DNA of 15,743 nt from Zygnema cylindricum (GCA_037447655.1 JBBHKE010002672.1:64001-79743); one strand, 5' to 3'. Numbered from the stretch's first letter, positions 7,412-15,743 are shown. The notes: generated by a model not told the origin, from the letters alone. Program-made: numbers and translations.

Positions 7412-7590
7412 TGTTGAAATAAGTAGTTTTTGTATTTTCTAGGTCTAATATAAATTAGCAAAAACATATATAGAAAATGATGGCAGCCTGCCTCCATCTC
7501 TTCTCTCTTTCCCCCATACTTTTTGTAGTCACTGAAGGAGAGAGAGAGCGATGGAGCCATGGCTGCCTCAGCTCCATAGGAAGGACTAAA

Positions 7591-7641
7591 GAGTGACTTA
7601 AGTCACTCTCAACAAAAGGTTGAGTCCGGCAGGACTCAACC
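7591..7641 (+). other. Palindrome and hairpin in LTR B
   Basis: GAGTGACTTAAGTCACTC (7591-7608) is an 18-bp perfect palindrome. At 7618-7641, GGTTGAGTCC and GGACTCAACC form a 10-bp stem with a GGCA loop. LTRs C and D have decayed versions at the same place (for example TGACTTATGTCA in C). The second arm overlaps the antisense B-box-like sequence. Confidence 0.7.
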
Positions 7642-7882
7642 CCCGACCGGTAGAGCGCGGCGTAGCTGTTAGCTCTAACCAGTCTGTCGTAGAAGTCCGT
7701 TAGATGATATAGGGTTTCATTCATATTTAAACAATTGTACTATACTGAAATGATTTAACTGCAATATAAACGAAACGAACATAGAACTTGTTAAGGTTTA
7801 GTGCGAACGTCATTTCGCACGAAACAAATGAAACGAACATTTGTTTTAACGGTCAACATTTAATGTTGGATTTAATCCGACG

Positions 7883-7923
7883 GTACACCTCCATCACAGA
7901 AAGTACATCGGCCGTAGTACCTT
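7883..7923 (+). repeat. 41-bp repeat inside LTR B, first copy
   Basis: GTACACCTCCATCACAGAAA followed by GTACATCGGCCGTAGTACCTT is identical at 7883-7923 and 8049-8089. In LTR C only the second position has this sequence, so the first copy looks like a local gain in LTR B. Confidence 0.85.
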
Positions 7924-7940
7924 CACTTTGGATTTTATGG

Positions 7941-7966
7941 ACGTGGCATGACGTGGCGCCGCGTGG
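7941..7966 (+). promoter_or_regulatory. ACGTGGC cluster in LTR B
   Basis: ACGTGGC occurs at 7941 and 7951, followed by GCGTGG at 7961. The matching place in LTR C (10090-10114) contains TGACGTGG and the G-box palindrome CCACGTGG. Repeated ACGT cores in the U3-like part of the LTR suggest an enhancer. This is inferred only. Confidence 0.4.
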
Positions 7967-8048
7967 AAAGATGACATTCGGTCGCGAGAATTCCGGAGAA
8001 TATACGAAAGAGTGGAAAAATGACACGCGTCCACTCAATAGCCTTGTC

Positions 8049-8089
8049 GTACACCTCCATCACAGAAAGTACATCGGCCGTAGTACCTT
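8049..8089 (+). repeat. 41-bp repeat inside LTR B, second copy
   Basis: Identical to 7883-7923. This is the position conserved in LTR C (10195-10240 region, GTACACAGGCCGTACG and GTACATCGGCC). Confidence 0.85.
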
Positions 8090-8425
8090 TCTGTACTTTA
8101 CAGTAATATGATTGGTTCGTACTTTAGTAGATAGGAATTGTGAGAGGGATTTAGGACTTAGGAAATTTTGGTAGATAGAGACCTCTCTCTCTAAGAGAGC
8201 CTTGTATATATTGGCATTTTTGTTGGCTCATAACTTATCGGTTGGTTGGCCGTTTTCAGTGATTCTTTTTGCTACGGACTCACGGGGGTCTAGGCTACAC
8301 AGGGGTGCAGTCAAATAGGTAGTTTGCCTTCTTGGGCAGCAGTGGTTGTGGCTTAAAGTGGGTTAGTTAAATACTATCTAGAGGCTTCCTGTATTCTGTG
8401 GTCCAATGGAGGACACAGAATTTCA

Positions 8426-8948
8426 CTTATATGGACTGAAGCAAGCTCCCTAATAGTGGAATAAAAAACTAGATGAGTTTCTCACCTGTCTGGGATATAT
8501 CAAGATCGACTCTGACCATTCTATCTATATGTTTGAAGATGAGAATGGTGTCATTTTTATTGCAATTTATGTGGATGATCTGCTTCTGTTGAATAAGTCT
8601 TTGGAAATGATCAATAGGCTAAAAAAAGATCTTAGAGGTAGATTTGATATGAAGGATTTAGGTGAGGCAAATACATTTTGGGGATCCAAATAGAGAGAGA
8701 TACGCGGAAAGGATTATCAGACTTAATCAGAAAGAATAAATATAAAATATGCTTGAAAAATTCCACATGGAAAAGGCTAGCAGTTGTACCACTCCCGTGG
8801 ACTTTCAAAAAATAAGTGATGGGAGTGTAGAAAGAGGAGTGGATATCTTAGATGATCACATGAGTCTAGAGGAGATAGAGTTTATGAAATATATCCCTTA
8901 TAGACAGGTCGTAGGAAGTTTGATCTATATTATGAACTGTACGACATA
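8426..8948 (+). pseudogene. Copia RT of element 1, after LTR B
   Basis: Reverse transcriptase copies the element RNA into DNA. The frame resumes at YGLKQAP, has two stops at once (TAATAG, about 8450), then KLDEFLTCLGYIK and the catalytic YVDD box at 8568-8579 within IAIYVDDLLLL. RFDMKDLGEAN follows. A frameshift after NTFWG shifts the reading, and a second shift leads to the open stretch 8749-8948 (LEKFHMEKASSCTTPVD to YRQVVGSLIYIM). It ends where the usual CTRPD is broken. The part from 8645 is the second copy of 6441 onward, and slightly better preserved (YRQ where copy 1 has a stop). Confidence 0.88.
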
Positions 8949-9552
8949 GCGGCAGCAGTTGGAGTACTCAGTAAGAGTCTTAATGATCCTAGGAAGAGAG
9001 ATTGAAGGCAGCCAAGAGAGTCATGAGATATCTGGTGGTAACCAGAGAGTTATGGTTGCATTTGGGAGGGGAGCACACTGACATCACTACTAGGAGTGAT
9101 GCCACTTATAGGGACGCACCTATGAGGAGATGCACTCTTAGGTATGTGGTTTTTGTGGGGGAAGGTGTTTGTTGTTGGAGCAGTAAGCAACAGAAGGTGG
9201 TTGCTCAGTCTACTATGGAGGCTGAGTACATGGCTTCTTGTTCTGCTGTGAAAGAATTAATGTTGGTAAAGTTCTTGTTGTAAGAACTAGGGTATATGAA
9301 GAAGGGGGTGCATGAAGTGTTTTGTGATAATCAAGCTGCCATCGCAATTGTAGCTAATCCAAAGCATCATTTGAAAGCTAAGCATATGGACATAAGGTTG
9401 AGTTTTGCAAGAGAAAAGTTGAGAATAAAATTGTGAAACTTGTATATAAATCAGATAGAGACATGGTGGCTGATATAATGACAAAGCCGGTGCATTTTCC
9501 CAAGTTAAAATATTGTAGAGAAAAGTGTGGACTGAAGCTAAAATTGGACTAG
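8949..9552 (+). pseudogene. Copia RNase H of element 1, copy 2
   Basis: The frame reads DIAAAVGVLSKSLNDP, then AAKRVMRYL, then RSDATYRDAP with Asp at 9098-9100, WSSKQQKVVAQSTMEAEYMA, a TAA after LVKFLL, and CDNQAAIAIVANPKHH with Asp at 9336-9338. A base missing from the Trp codon before KAAKR (about 9003) and a shift near 9430 break it. The D-E-D acidic residues are still visible. The tail (KPVHFPKLKYC-like, 9486-9530) leads into the polypurine tract and LTR C, as in an intact Copia element; copy 1 lacks this tail. Confidence 0.88.
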
Positions 9553-9565
9553 AAAATAAAGGGAG
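9553..9565 (+). other. Polypurine tract of element 1
   Basis: AAAATAAAGGGAG sits directly before the TGTTAAAATT start of LTR C. A purine run at this place primes plus-strand cDNA synthesis in LTR retrotransposons. It supports LTR C being a 3' LTR. Confidence 0.85.
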
Positions 9566-10571
9566 TGTTAAAATTATTAGATTTATATTGTATTTTCTAG
9601 GTCTAAATAGTTTAGTGCAAATAGGAAAAGAAAAAGGCGGCCAGCCTACCTCCAACTTGTATCTCTACCTACCATACTTCTTGTAGTCATTGAGAGATAG
9701 AAACCGTGGCTGAGCCATGGCTGTCCTAGCTCAGCAGGCAGGACAAAAAAGTGACTTATGTCACTCTCAACAAAAGGTAGAGTCCGGCAAGACTCAAACC
9801 TCTGACCGGCAGAGCGCAGCGTAGCCGTTAGCTCTAACTAGTTTGTCATAAAGGTATATTAGGGTACATTAGGATTGATAAATATTTGAACACTATAAAA
9901 TCCATGAATTCGATTAACGGAACGACAAACTAAAAAACATAGAACCTACTGTCATATAGTGCGAACATTATCTCGAACAAAACAAATGAATCACACATTT
10001 GTTTCAACGGCCGACATTTAATATCATATTTAATAAAACGGCGTATATCTCTACCTAGATCGCGAAATGGTCAATTTGGCGTTTATGGGCGTGGCATGAC
10101 GTGGCTCCACGTGGAGGGATGACATTTGGTCACAAGAATTCTAGAAAACATAAAGACGAATTAAAAATGGACACACGTCCACTCAATGGCCTTGCCGTAC
10201 ACAGGCCGTACGAAAAGTACATCGGCCATAGTACCTTTTTGTACCCTACAATCATTTGATTGGTTCGTACGTCAGTAGATAGGAGTTGAGAGAGGGGTTT
10301 AGAACTTAGAGAATTGGTAGGTAGTGACCTCTCTCCCCTTGAGACTTTGTACAAACTTGGCATCTTTGCCACCTCATAATTAATCAGTTGGTTGGCCGTT
10401 TTCAGTGACTTTTTTTGCATCAAACTCAGGGGAGTCCAAGCTGCACAGAGGTGCAGTCAAACTATCATTTTGCTTTCCTCGACAATGGTAGTTGTGGCTT
10501 GAAGTGGGTTACCTAAATACAATCTAGAGGCTTCCTGTATTTTGTAGTCCAATGGAGGACACAGAATTTCA
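9566..10571 (+). mobile_element. LTR C, family 1, 3' LTR of element 1
   Basis: It begins TGTTAAAATTATTAG and ends ACAGAATTTCA, 1006 bp, homologous to LTRs A, B and D and closest to D at the start. A polypurine tract precedes it and the 40-bp array follows without a primer site, as expected for a 3' LTR. An ATG at 10552 lies 20 nt before the end, as in B, but the frame stops in the flank. An ACGT cluster lies at 10090-10114. Confidence 0.92.
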
Positions 10572-10576
10572 CTAAC
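10572..10576 (+). repeat. Target-site duplication of element 1, right copy
   Basis: CTAAC immediately follows the LTR C terminal CA and matches the flank of LTR D (1921-1925 on the minus strand). Confidence 0.6.
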
Positions 10577-11218
10577 ACGAATTGTAACCTTACTTACACA
10601 AAATTGTTAGCGCTAACAAAAATTATTATCTAAATTAAACAAATTGTTAACGCTAACAAGAATTTTAACCTAACTCACACAGATTGTTAGCTCTAACAAT
10701 AATTCTTATCTAAATTACACAAACTGTTAGCGCTAACAGGAATTGTTACCTTACTTACACAAACCGCTATCACTAACATGAATTGTTACCTAACTTACAC
10801 AAACTGTTAGCTCTAACAAGAATTGTTATCTAAATTACACAAACTGTTAGCAATAATAAGAATTGTTATCTAAATTACACACACTGTTAGCTCTAACATA
10901 AATTGTTACCTAACTTACACAAGCTGTTAGCGCTAACAATAATTTTTATCTAAATTACACAAACTATTATCGCTAACAAGTATTGTTATCTAAATTACAC
11001 AAATTGTTAGCGATAACAAGAATTGAAACCTAATTTATACAAACTTTTAGCGCTAACTGTAATTGTTATCGAAATTACACACACTGTTAACGCTAACAAT
11101 AATTGTTACCTAATTTACACAAATTGTTAGCGCTAACAGGAATTATTACCTAACTTACACAAACTCCTAGTGTTAAAAAGAATTGTTACCAAACTTACTC
11201 AAACTTTTAGCGCAAAAT
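10572..11218. repeat. 40-bp tandem repeat array, about 16 units
   Basis: Same family and orientation as 712-890. Units read TGTTAGCGCTAACAAGAATT followed by GTTACCTAACTTACACAAAC. Two spacer versions, TATCTAAATTACAC and TACCTAACTTACAC, partly alternate. It ends in a decayed unit (TTTTAGCGCAAAAT) joined to an RNase H remnant of element E. Confidence 0.93.
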
Positions 11219-11595
11219 CACTATTAAACTTCACAAAGTCACGGCACAATCGACTACGGAAGCCGAGTACATGGCTGCGAGAGGAACCTTGAAAGAGCTG
11301 TTTTGGGTTAAGGCATTTTTTCAAAAATTGGGTTTTACACAACACGGAACACAAATAATGTGGTGCAACAATCAGTCATCCATTTTTGTGGCTACAATCC
11401 CAAGTCACCATTTTAAAAATAAGCATATGGACATTCGGCTACATTAGCTACAATAAAAAGTATTTGCAAGGGTGGTCAAACTTTGCTATTTGCCTTATGA
11501 GAAAATGGTTGCCCACATGTTGACAATAGCCCTTCCAGCTCCTAAGTTGGAGTCTGTAGACAAGCATGTGGTTTAATTGAGTAAGTCTTCTGAAG
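11219..11595 (+). pseudogene. Copia RNase H C-terminus of element E
   Basis: From 11238 the frame reads VTAQSTTEAEYMA, then LKELFWVKAFFQKLGF, then WCNNQSSIFVA, HHFKNKHMDIRLH and MVAHMLTIALP, a typical Copia RNase H end (usually CDNQ, KHIDIR, MVADILTKALP). The catalytic Asp of CDNQ is Asn (11367-11369). Stops follow RLH and a few residues on. Everything upstream in this element is lost at the junction with the 40-bp array. The sequence differs strongly from the two RNase H copies of family 1, so this is another Copia lineage. Confidence 0.85.
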
Positions 11596-11608
11596 TTTAG
11601 GGGAGTAT
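11596..11608 (+). other. Polypurine tract of element E
   Basis: The purine-rich TTTAGGGGAGTAT lies just before the LTR E start (TGAAAAG). The place and the GGGGAG core fit a plus-strand primer. The trailing TAT is unusual, so the exact end is uncertain. Confidence 0.65.
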
Positions 11609-12288
11609 TGAAAAGTAAAATTTGGTAAGTCTTAGAAATTAGAGTCTAGGACTTAGAATATTTTTAGACCACCAACTATTCAATATTAGGTATATTTAGT
11701 GTGGATTTTTAGTATCTACAGGAATAGTTATTTTTGAGTCAATTAGTGTGTACGGCCGCCTATGAATGTAGACGTGAAACATTTTTCTTGGATTTTTTTG
11801 GTCTACATATTGTTACTAGACAATTTTGGTCCAAATACTTAAAATTTTGTTAATAGATATTTGAGTGAACCCTGTACATACGTTTTAGATGTTTTCTAGA
11901 TCTTTTGAGTATTTAGTTCAATTAGAAAAGATCAATTTTACACAGAATGTACATTCTACAAGAGTTAAGGAAATGAGAGCACGAAGTGCAGTTTAAGGTG
12001 TTTTGTGCTCTATTGTCTTTGATTTGTTTGAAGTACATGTTTGTTTGGTTGAAAGGCCTCTTTCATTTGTAGTTACATATCTTACAGTATTGATCTAGTC
12101 TGATAGGTATTCCTCTTTAGGTTTGTTTTTGCTAACATGTCTGATAATGGCTCAGCTCGTGGTGCAAGTGCTTCTATTAGCCCTAGTGCTCCAAGATCTT
12201 CTCTAGGGACGAATATCCCACCTAGTGCAAGTGTGACTCCTAGTGGGAGTGGAACACAACCAAGTCTAAATGCCTATAACCTTCAACA
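11609..12288 (+). mobile_element. LTR E, plus strand, 3' LTR
   Basis: It begins TGAAAAGTAAAATTTGG after a polypurine tract and ends CTTCAACA, about 680 bp. It is the inverted partner of 9-711. The right end is set by the second satellite, which starts straight after (AATTCTATC, a D-type monomer), and by the matching end at position 9. The last 152 nt encode the Gag N-terminus. The expected left target duplication (AATTC) is not present because the 5' part of the element is gone. Confidence 0.82.
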
Positions 12289-12331
12289 AATTCTATCAAA
12301 AAATTTAGTTTGCGCTAACAAAGATATCTAA
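12137..12331 (+). CDS. Gag N-terminus of element E, running into satellite
   Basis: ATG at 12137 opens 50 codons plus two bases inside the LTR, then runs 14 codons into the satellite and stops at 12331. The LTR part begins MSDNGSARGASASI and is Ser/Pro/Gly-rich and probably disordered. The minus-strand copy at 8-160 has the same reading frame, which supports coding. Because this is a 3' LTR, the frame is a by-product here. In a 5' LTR it would continue into Gag across the primer site. Confidence 0.5.
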   Translation: MSDNGSARGASASISPSAPRSSLGTNIPPSASVTPSGSGTQPSLNAYNLQQILSKNLVCANKDI

Positions 12332-13939
12332 AACAAACAACGTTTAATGTTCGAGCTTATTAAAAAAGGTAAAATAAACTCGGAACCATGTTTGTAACAC
12401 AATTTTTTGTTTGCCCTAACAAAAATATTGGTAAAAAACACTTTATATTGTAAGTGCCCACAAAAATAGTTCAAATAAACACACCACAATTTTTTATAAC
12501 TCAAATTTGTGTTTGCGTTAACATTAATTTCTACTAACGAACAACGTTTATTATTAGGCTCACAAAACCAATAAAAAAAATCCCTAAACTATTTTTGCAA
12601 CACAAATTCGTGTTTGCGATAACAAAAAAAATATTAACGAACAAAATTTATTGTTAACGCACACAAAGAGAGTTAAAAAAAGTCATACATCATGTTTCTA
12701 TCACAAATTTGAGTTTATGCTAATAAAGAAATTTGTAAAAAAAAATCTTTTATTGTTTCCGCTCATAAAAAGAGGTAAAATAAACTCCGAACCATGTTTG
12801 TAACAAAACTTTGTGTTTGCGCTACTGACAATATTGGTAACAAACACTTTATATTGTTAGCGCTCACAAAAATAGTTGAAGTAAACTCTCAACCATGTTT
12901 ATAACTCAAATTTGTGTTGGCGCTAACAATAATTTCTTTTAACAAGCAACATTCATTATTACGCTCGCAAAAACAGAAAAAATAACCCTAAACTATGTTT
13001 GTAACACAAATTTGTGTTTTTGTCAACAACAAACATTGTTTATTGTTAGTGCACACAAAGATAGTTAAAAAAAACCCTCAACTATGTTTGCAACAAAAAA
13101 TTGTGTTTGTGTTAACAACAAAAATAATAACAAACAAAATTTACTGTTAAAACACAAAAAAAGAGTTAAAAAAAACCCTAAACCATGTTTCTATCACAAA
13201 TTTGAGTTTGCGCTAACAAAGATATTTGTAACAAACACCGTTTATTGTTCGCGTTCACAAAAAGATGTGAAAAATTCCAAACCATGTTAGTAACACAACT
13301 TCCTGTTTACGCTAACAGGAATATTGGTAACAAACACTTTATATTGTTAATGCCCACAAAAATAGTTCAAAATAAACCATCAACCATGTTCATAAAGTCA
13401 AATTTGTGTTTTTTCGCTAACAATAATTTTTTTTTTCGAACAACGTTTATTATTACGCTCATAAAAACAGTAAAGGAAAACACTTAACTATATTTGCGAC
13501 AAAAGTTTTGTTTGCGTTAACAACAAAAATATTAACGAACAATATTTATAGTTAAAGCACACAAAGACAGTGCAAAAAAAATCGTAATCCATATTTAAAT
13601 CACAAATTTGAGTTTGGGTTAACAATGATATTTGTAACAAACAACATTTATTGTACGTGCTCAGACAAAGAGGTAAATAAACAGGGAACTATATTTGAAA
13701 CACAACTACGTGTTTACGTTACCAAAAATATTAGTAACAAACACTTTATTTTGTTAGAGCGCACAAAAATAGTCCATTTAAACTCCCAACATTGTTTATG
13801 ACTCAAATTTGTGTTTGCGCTAACAATATTTTTTTGTAACGAACAAAGTTTCTATTAGGCTCACAAAAACAGGTAAAAAAAAACCCTTAACTATGTTTGC
13901 AACACGAACTTGAGTTTGCATCAACAACAAAGTAATAAC
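12289..13939 (+). repeat. AT-rich satellite, ~100-bp monomers in ~405-bp units
   Basis: Monomers begin at ACCATGTTT or ACTATGTTT and repeat every 99-102 bp. Four types follow in order: A (GTAACACAACTTTGTG, with TATTGGTAACAAACAC), B (ATAACTCAAATTTGTG), C (GCAACACAAATTTGTG, with AACGAACAAAATTTATTG) and D (CTATCACAAATTTGAG, with GATATTTGTAAC). A-type starts lie at about 12387 and 12793, giving a ~406-bp higher-order unit. The next A is at 13283 because there is an extra ~89-bp C monomer (12994-13083). B-to-C and C-to-D joints often carry CCCTAAA. Short frames in the array look like chance. Confidence 0.9.
13935..13939 (+). repeat. Target-site duplication of solo LTR F, left
   Basis: ATAAC at 13935-13939 and 14906-14910. 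Removing the insert and one copy rebuilds a C-type monomer (AAAGTAATAACGAACAATAT). Confidence 0.9.
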
Positions 13940-14905
13940 TGTTGTTTTCAAAGCTTTGTCCTCAGTAGATAGAGTTGTTAGGGGATACTTTACACTTAGA
14001 ATATTTTTGGATACGTTAGATGTAATACTTACTTTAAATAGTGTGACATTGAAGTATTACTCTACAGTATTTTGTACGGTCATATAAGACACACGTCGGC
14101 ATTTTAGATAACTAAGAAAGTGCTGAATGCACTTGGACACATGTCGCATATCGAACGGATGACTTCAGTTGATCGGGCTGACGGAAAATGAACCGGACAT
14201 CCAAGAACACAGTTGTGAACGACAAATACCTGACGTCAGATTTCATCAGGTTAACGTTTAAGATTTGAGTGTTGGCCAAAGGTTACGAGATGCCCCGTAA
14301 GCACCCCAGATATCCACACGAAATCACAACAACAGATTGGACATACTAGACGGATGCTGACTAAGCAAACAACATTTTGAGTACGGATTCAGATTGCAAA
14401 TACCTGAAGAAATAGTTTTTGTTGCGTAGTGCTTTATCAAATAGTGTTTCACTATTTAGTTTTTAAGGTAGTTGCAATTAGGTTTTTGGAAGTACATTAG
14501 AGTACCTTGTCGTACTACAGTACAGTTTTACGATTTAGGGTATTGTCACCTAATTGGCTAATGAGCAGAAGGAGCTCACTCAGAGTATAAAGTTTAGGAC
14601 TTATAATTATTTTGGTATCAAGTTTTGGGAATATGGGAAATTAACAGCCAGTTTTTGGGTAACTTGCAGATCTTATATCTTATGGTTTAGTTTGTCACTT
14701 ATGCTGTAATTTTGGGAATAAACAGTGTGTGAGCTAGTCACCTTGTGTGCCAATTCTTGGGGTAGTTCGATTTGTGAGTCACGATTTACAGTTTGTCAAA
14801 ATGTGTTGTTTGTGTGGGATTCTTGTAAAGCTTCTGCTTAAGTATGTCTACTTCTACTACTACTGCTGCAGCTCCACCTGCACCAGTTGTTGTCAGAGAA
14901 CAACA
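13940..14905 (+). mobile_element. Solo LTR F in satellite
   Basis: This 966-bp insert begins TGTTGTTTTC and ends GAGAACAACA, so TGTTGTT and AACAACA are inverted ends. It is flanked by ATAAC. It has a TATAAA box at 14586-14591 and no enzyme-coding sequence. The length, TG...CA ends, 5-bp duplication and a Gag-like start near the 3' end all fit a solo Copia LTR. I see no homology to families 1 or E over its main body. Confidence 0.85.
14586..14591 (+). promoter_or_regulatory. Candidate TATA box of LTR F
   Basis: TATAAA lies about 650 bp into the LTR, following AGCTCACTCAGAG. It is about 250 bp before the Gag-like ATG at 14844. This is a reasonable place for an LTR promoter, but a six-base match in AT-rich DNA is weak support. 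Confidence 0.4.
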
Positions 14906-14909
14906 ATAA
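14844..14909 (+). CDS. Gag-like start inside LTR F
   Basis: ATG at 14844 reads MSTSTTTAAAPPAPVVVREQ and ends with CA at the LTR end, then hits TAA in the target duplication. It is low in complexity, Thr/Ala/Pro/Val-rich, as are the family-E starts. It has the same phase at the LTR end (two bases of a codon) as families 1 and E. In a full element it would continue into Gag through the primer site. No product is expected from this solo LTR. Confidence 0.45.
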   Translation: MSTSTTTAAAPPAPVVVREQQ

Positions 14910-15743
14910 CGAACAATATTTATTGTTAATGCACACAAAGAGAGTGAAAAGGAACTCTAAACCATGTTTGTAACAAAACTTTGTGTATGTGTTAACAACA
15001 ATATTGGTAACAAACACTTTATATTGTTAGCGCCCACAAAAGTAGTTCAAAATCAACCCTCAAGCATGTTTATAAATCATATTTGTGTTTGCGCTAACAA
15101 TTTTTTCTTGTAACAAACAACGTTTATTATTATGCTCACAAAAATAGGCAAAAAAACCCTAAACTATGTTTGCAACACAAAATTATGTTTGCGTTAACAA
15201 CAAAAATATTAAAGAACAAATTTTATTATTAACGCACACAAATAGAGCTAAAAAAAACCCTAAAGCATGTTTCTATCACAAATTTGAGTTTGCGCTAACA
15301 AATATATTTGTAACAGACAACGTTTATTGTTCGCGCTCACAAAAAGAGGTAAAAAAACTTCTAACCATGTTTGTAACACAACTTTGTGTTTGAGCTACAA
15401 GTAATATTGGTAACAAAGTCTTTATATTGTTAGCGCCCACAAAGATAGTTCAAATAAACTCTTAACCATGTATATAACTCATATATGTGATCACGCTAAA
15501 AATATTATCTTATAATGAACACCGTTTATTGTTCGCGTTCATAAAAATAGGTAAAATAAACTCTGAACCATATTTGTAACACAAGTTTGTGTTTCCCCTA
15601 ACAACAATATTGGTAGCAAACACTTTATATTCTTAGCACCCACAACAATAGTTCAAAATAAACACTTAAGCATGTTTATAACTCAAATTTGTATATTCGC
15701 TAACAATAATTTCTTGTAATGAACAACGTTTATTATTACGCTC
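14906..15743 (+). repeat. AT-rich satellite, continued to window end
   Basis: The array resumes in the C monomer split by LTR F and runs off the window. Starts lie near 14963 (A), 15064 (B), 15164 (C), 15265 (D), 15365 (A), 15467, 15568 (A) and 15671 (B). Two irregularities: the D monomer is missing between the split C and the next A, and the monomer at 15467 starts like B but ends like D (TTATTGTTCGCGTTCA). Confidence 0.9.

Larger units (their letters stand above)
7412..8425 (+). mobile_element. Solo LTR B, family 1, nested in RT
   Basis: It begins TGTTGAAATAAG and ends ACACAGAATTTCA, 1014 bp, flanked by CTTAT on both sides. No internal element sequence or primer site follows, so this is a solo LTR left by LTR-LTR recombination. 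It contains ATGGAGGACACAG, the Gag start (8406), 20 nt before its end. It is the youngest or one of the youngest events in element 1, because it splits an RT that was already part of it. It carries an internal 41-bp duplication and a palindrome, listed separately. Confidence 0.93.
938..10571. mobile_element. Element 1: nested, rearranged Ty1/Copia retrotransposon
   Basis: Order after undoing the inversion: LTR D, primer site, gag, protease, integrase, (block 4756-7282), RT split by LTR B, RNase H, polypurine tract, LTR C. Integrase before RT defines the Ty1/Copia order. The flanks share CTAAC and both sit in the 40-bp array. The element is fully dead: stops, frameshifts, and loss of the integrase triad. 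Confidence 0.75.

Noticed and set aside
7788-8111. Open frame of 107 codons within LTR B
   Set aside because: It covers the duplicated 41-bp segment and the ACGT cluster, has no homologue I recognise and is not open in LTRs C or D.
9287-9655. Open frame of 122 codons on the minus strand
   Set aside because: Antisense to RNase H and the start of LTR C; it crosses the polypurine tract and has no domain. A similar antisense frame exists over copy 1 only because the sequences are duplicates.
10481-10500. An LTR end at GACAATGGTAGTTGTGG with a primer site starting TGGTAG
   Set aside because: I first placed the family 1 LTR end here, but the CTTAT duplication around LTR B sets the end about 87 bp further on, at GAATTTCA.
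13084-13487. Short open frames in the second satellite
   Set aside because: They are repeats of the monomer in translation, Lys/Asn-rich, and not conserved between units.
12289-15743. Telomeric repeats, because CCCTAAA recurs
   Set aside because: It occurs once per monomer joint, not in tandem, so it is part of the satellite unit rather than telomere.

Overview
This is a eukaryotic window, most likely from a plant, made almost entirely of repeats. I find no host protein gene, rRNA, tRNA gene or CRISPR array. The plant guess rests on Ty1/Copia retrotransposons, long AT-rich satellite arrays, and a primer-binding site that matches the plant initiator tRNA anticodon arm as I remember it. I cannot name the species.

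Layout: 1-711 is a Copia LTR of family E on the minus strand, with the first 50 Gag codons inside the LTR. 712-890 is an array of ~40-bp repeats. 891-2526 looks like an inverted block: gag start, primer-binding site and LTR D (family 1) on the minus strand, then more of the 40-bp array in flipped orientation. 2526-4755 holds decayed gag, protease and integrase on the plus strand. 4756-7282 is a foreign block: a 161-bp protease duplicate, LTR A, a gag start fused to reverse transcriptase (RT), and a first RT-RNase H copy. 7283-9565 holds more RT, a second RT-RNase H copy and the polypurine tract; solo LTR B (7412-8425) splits the RT. LTR C is 9566-10571, followed by the 40-bp array again (10572-11218). 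Next come an RNase H remnant and LTR E on the plus strand (to 12288). The rest is a second satellite of ~100-bp monomers in ~405-bp higher-order units, interrupted by solo LTR F (13940-14905).

How the parts fit: LTR D and LTR C look like the 5' and 3' LTRs of one element (element 1) that inserted into the 40-bp array. They are each other's closest match, and the flanks carry the same 5-bp sequence CTAAC. A later ~1.6-kb inversion flipped the left end. LTR B (target duplication CTTAT) and LTR F (ATAAC) are clean solo LTRs. Every coding part is broken by stops, frameshifts or lost catalytic residues.

The most interesting signal is shared by three different LTR families (1, E, F). In each, the Gag start codon lies inside the 3' end of the LTR and the Gag frame crosses the LTR end in the same phase (CA, then the third codon base). 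In families 1 and E the next bases are a primer-binding site matching the anticodon arm of initiator tRNA-Met rather than its 3' end, and that site would encode Val-Met-Gly in Gag.
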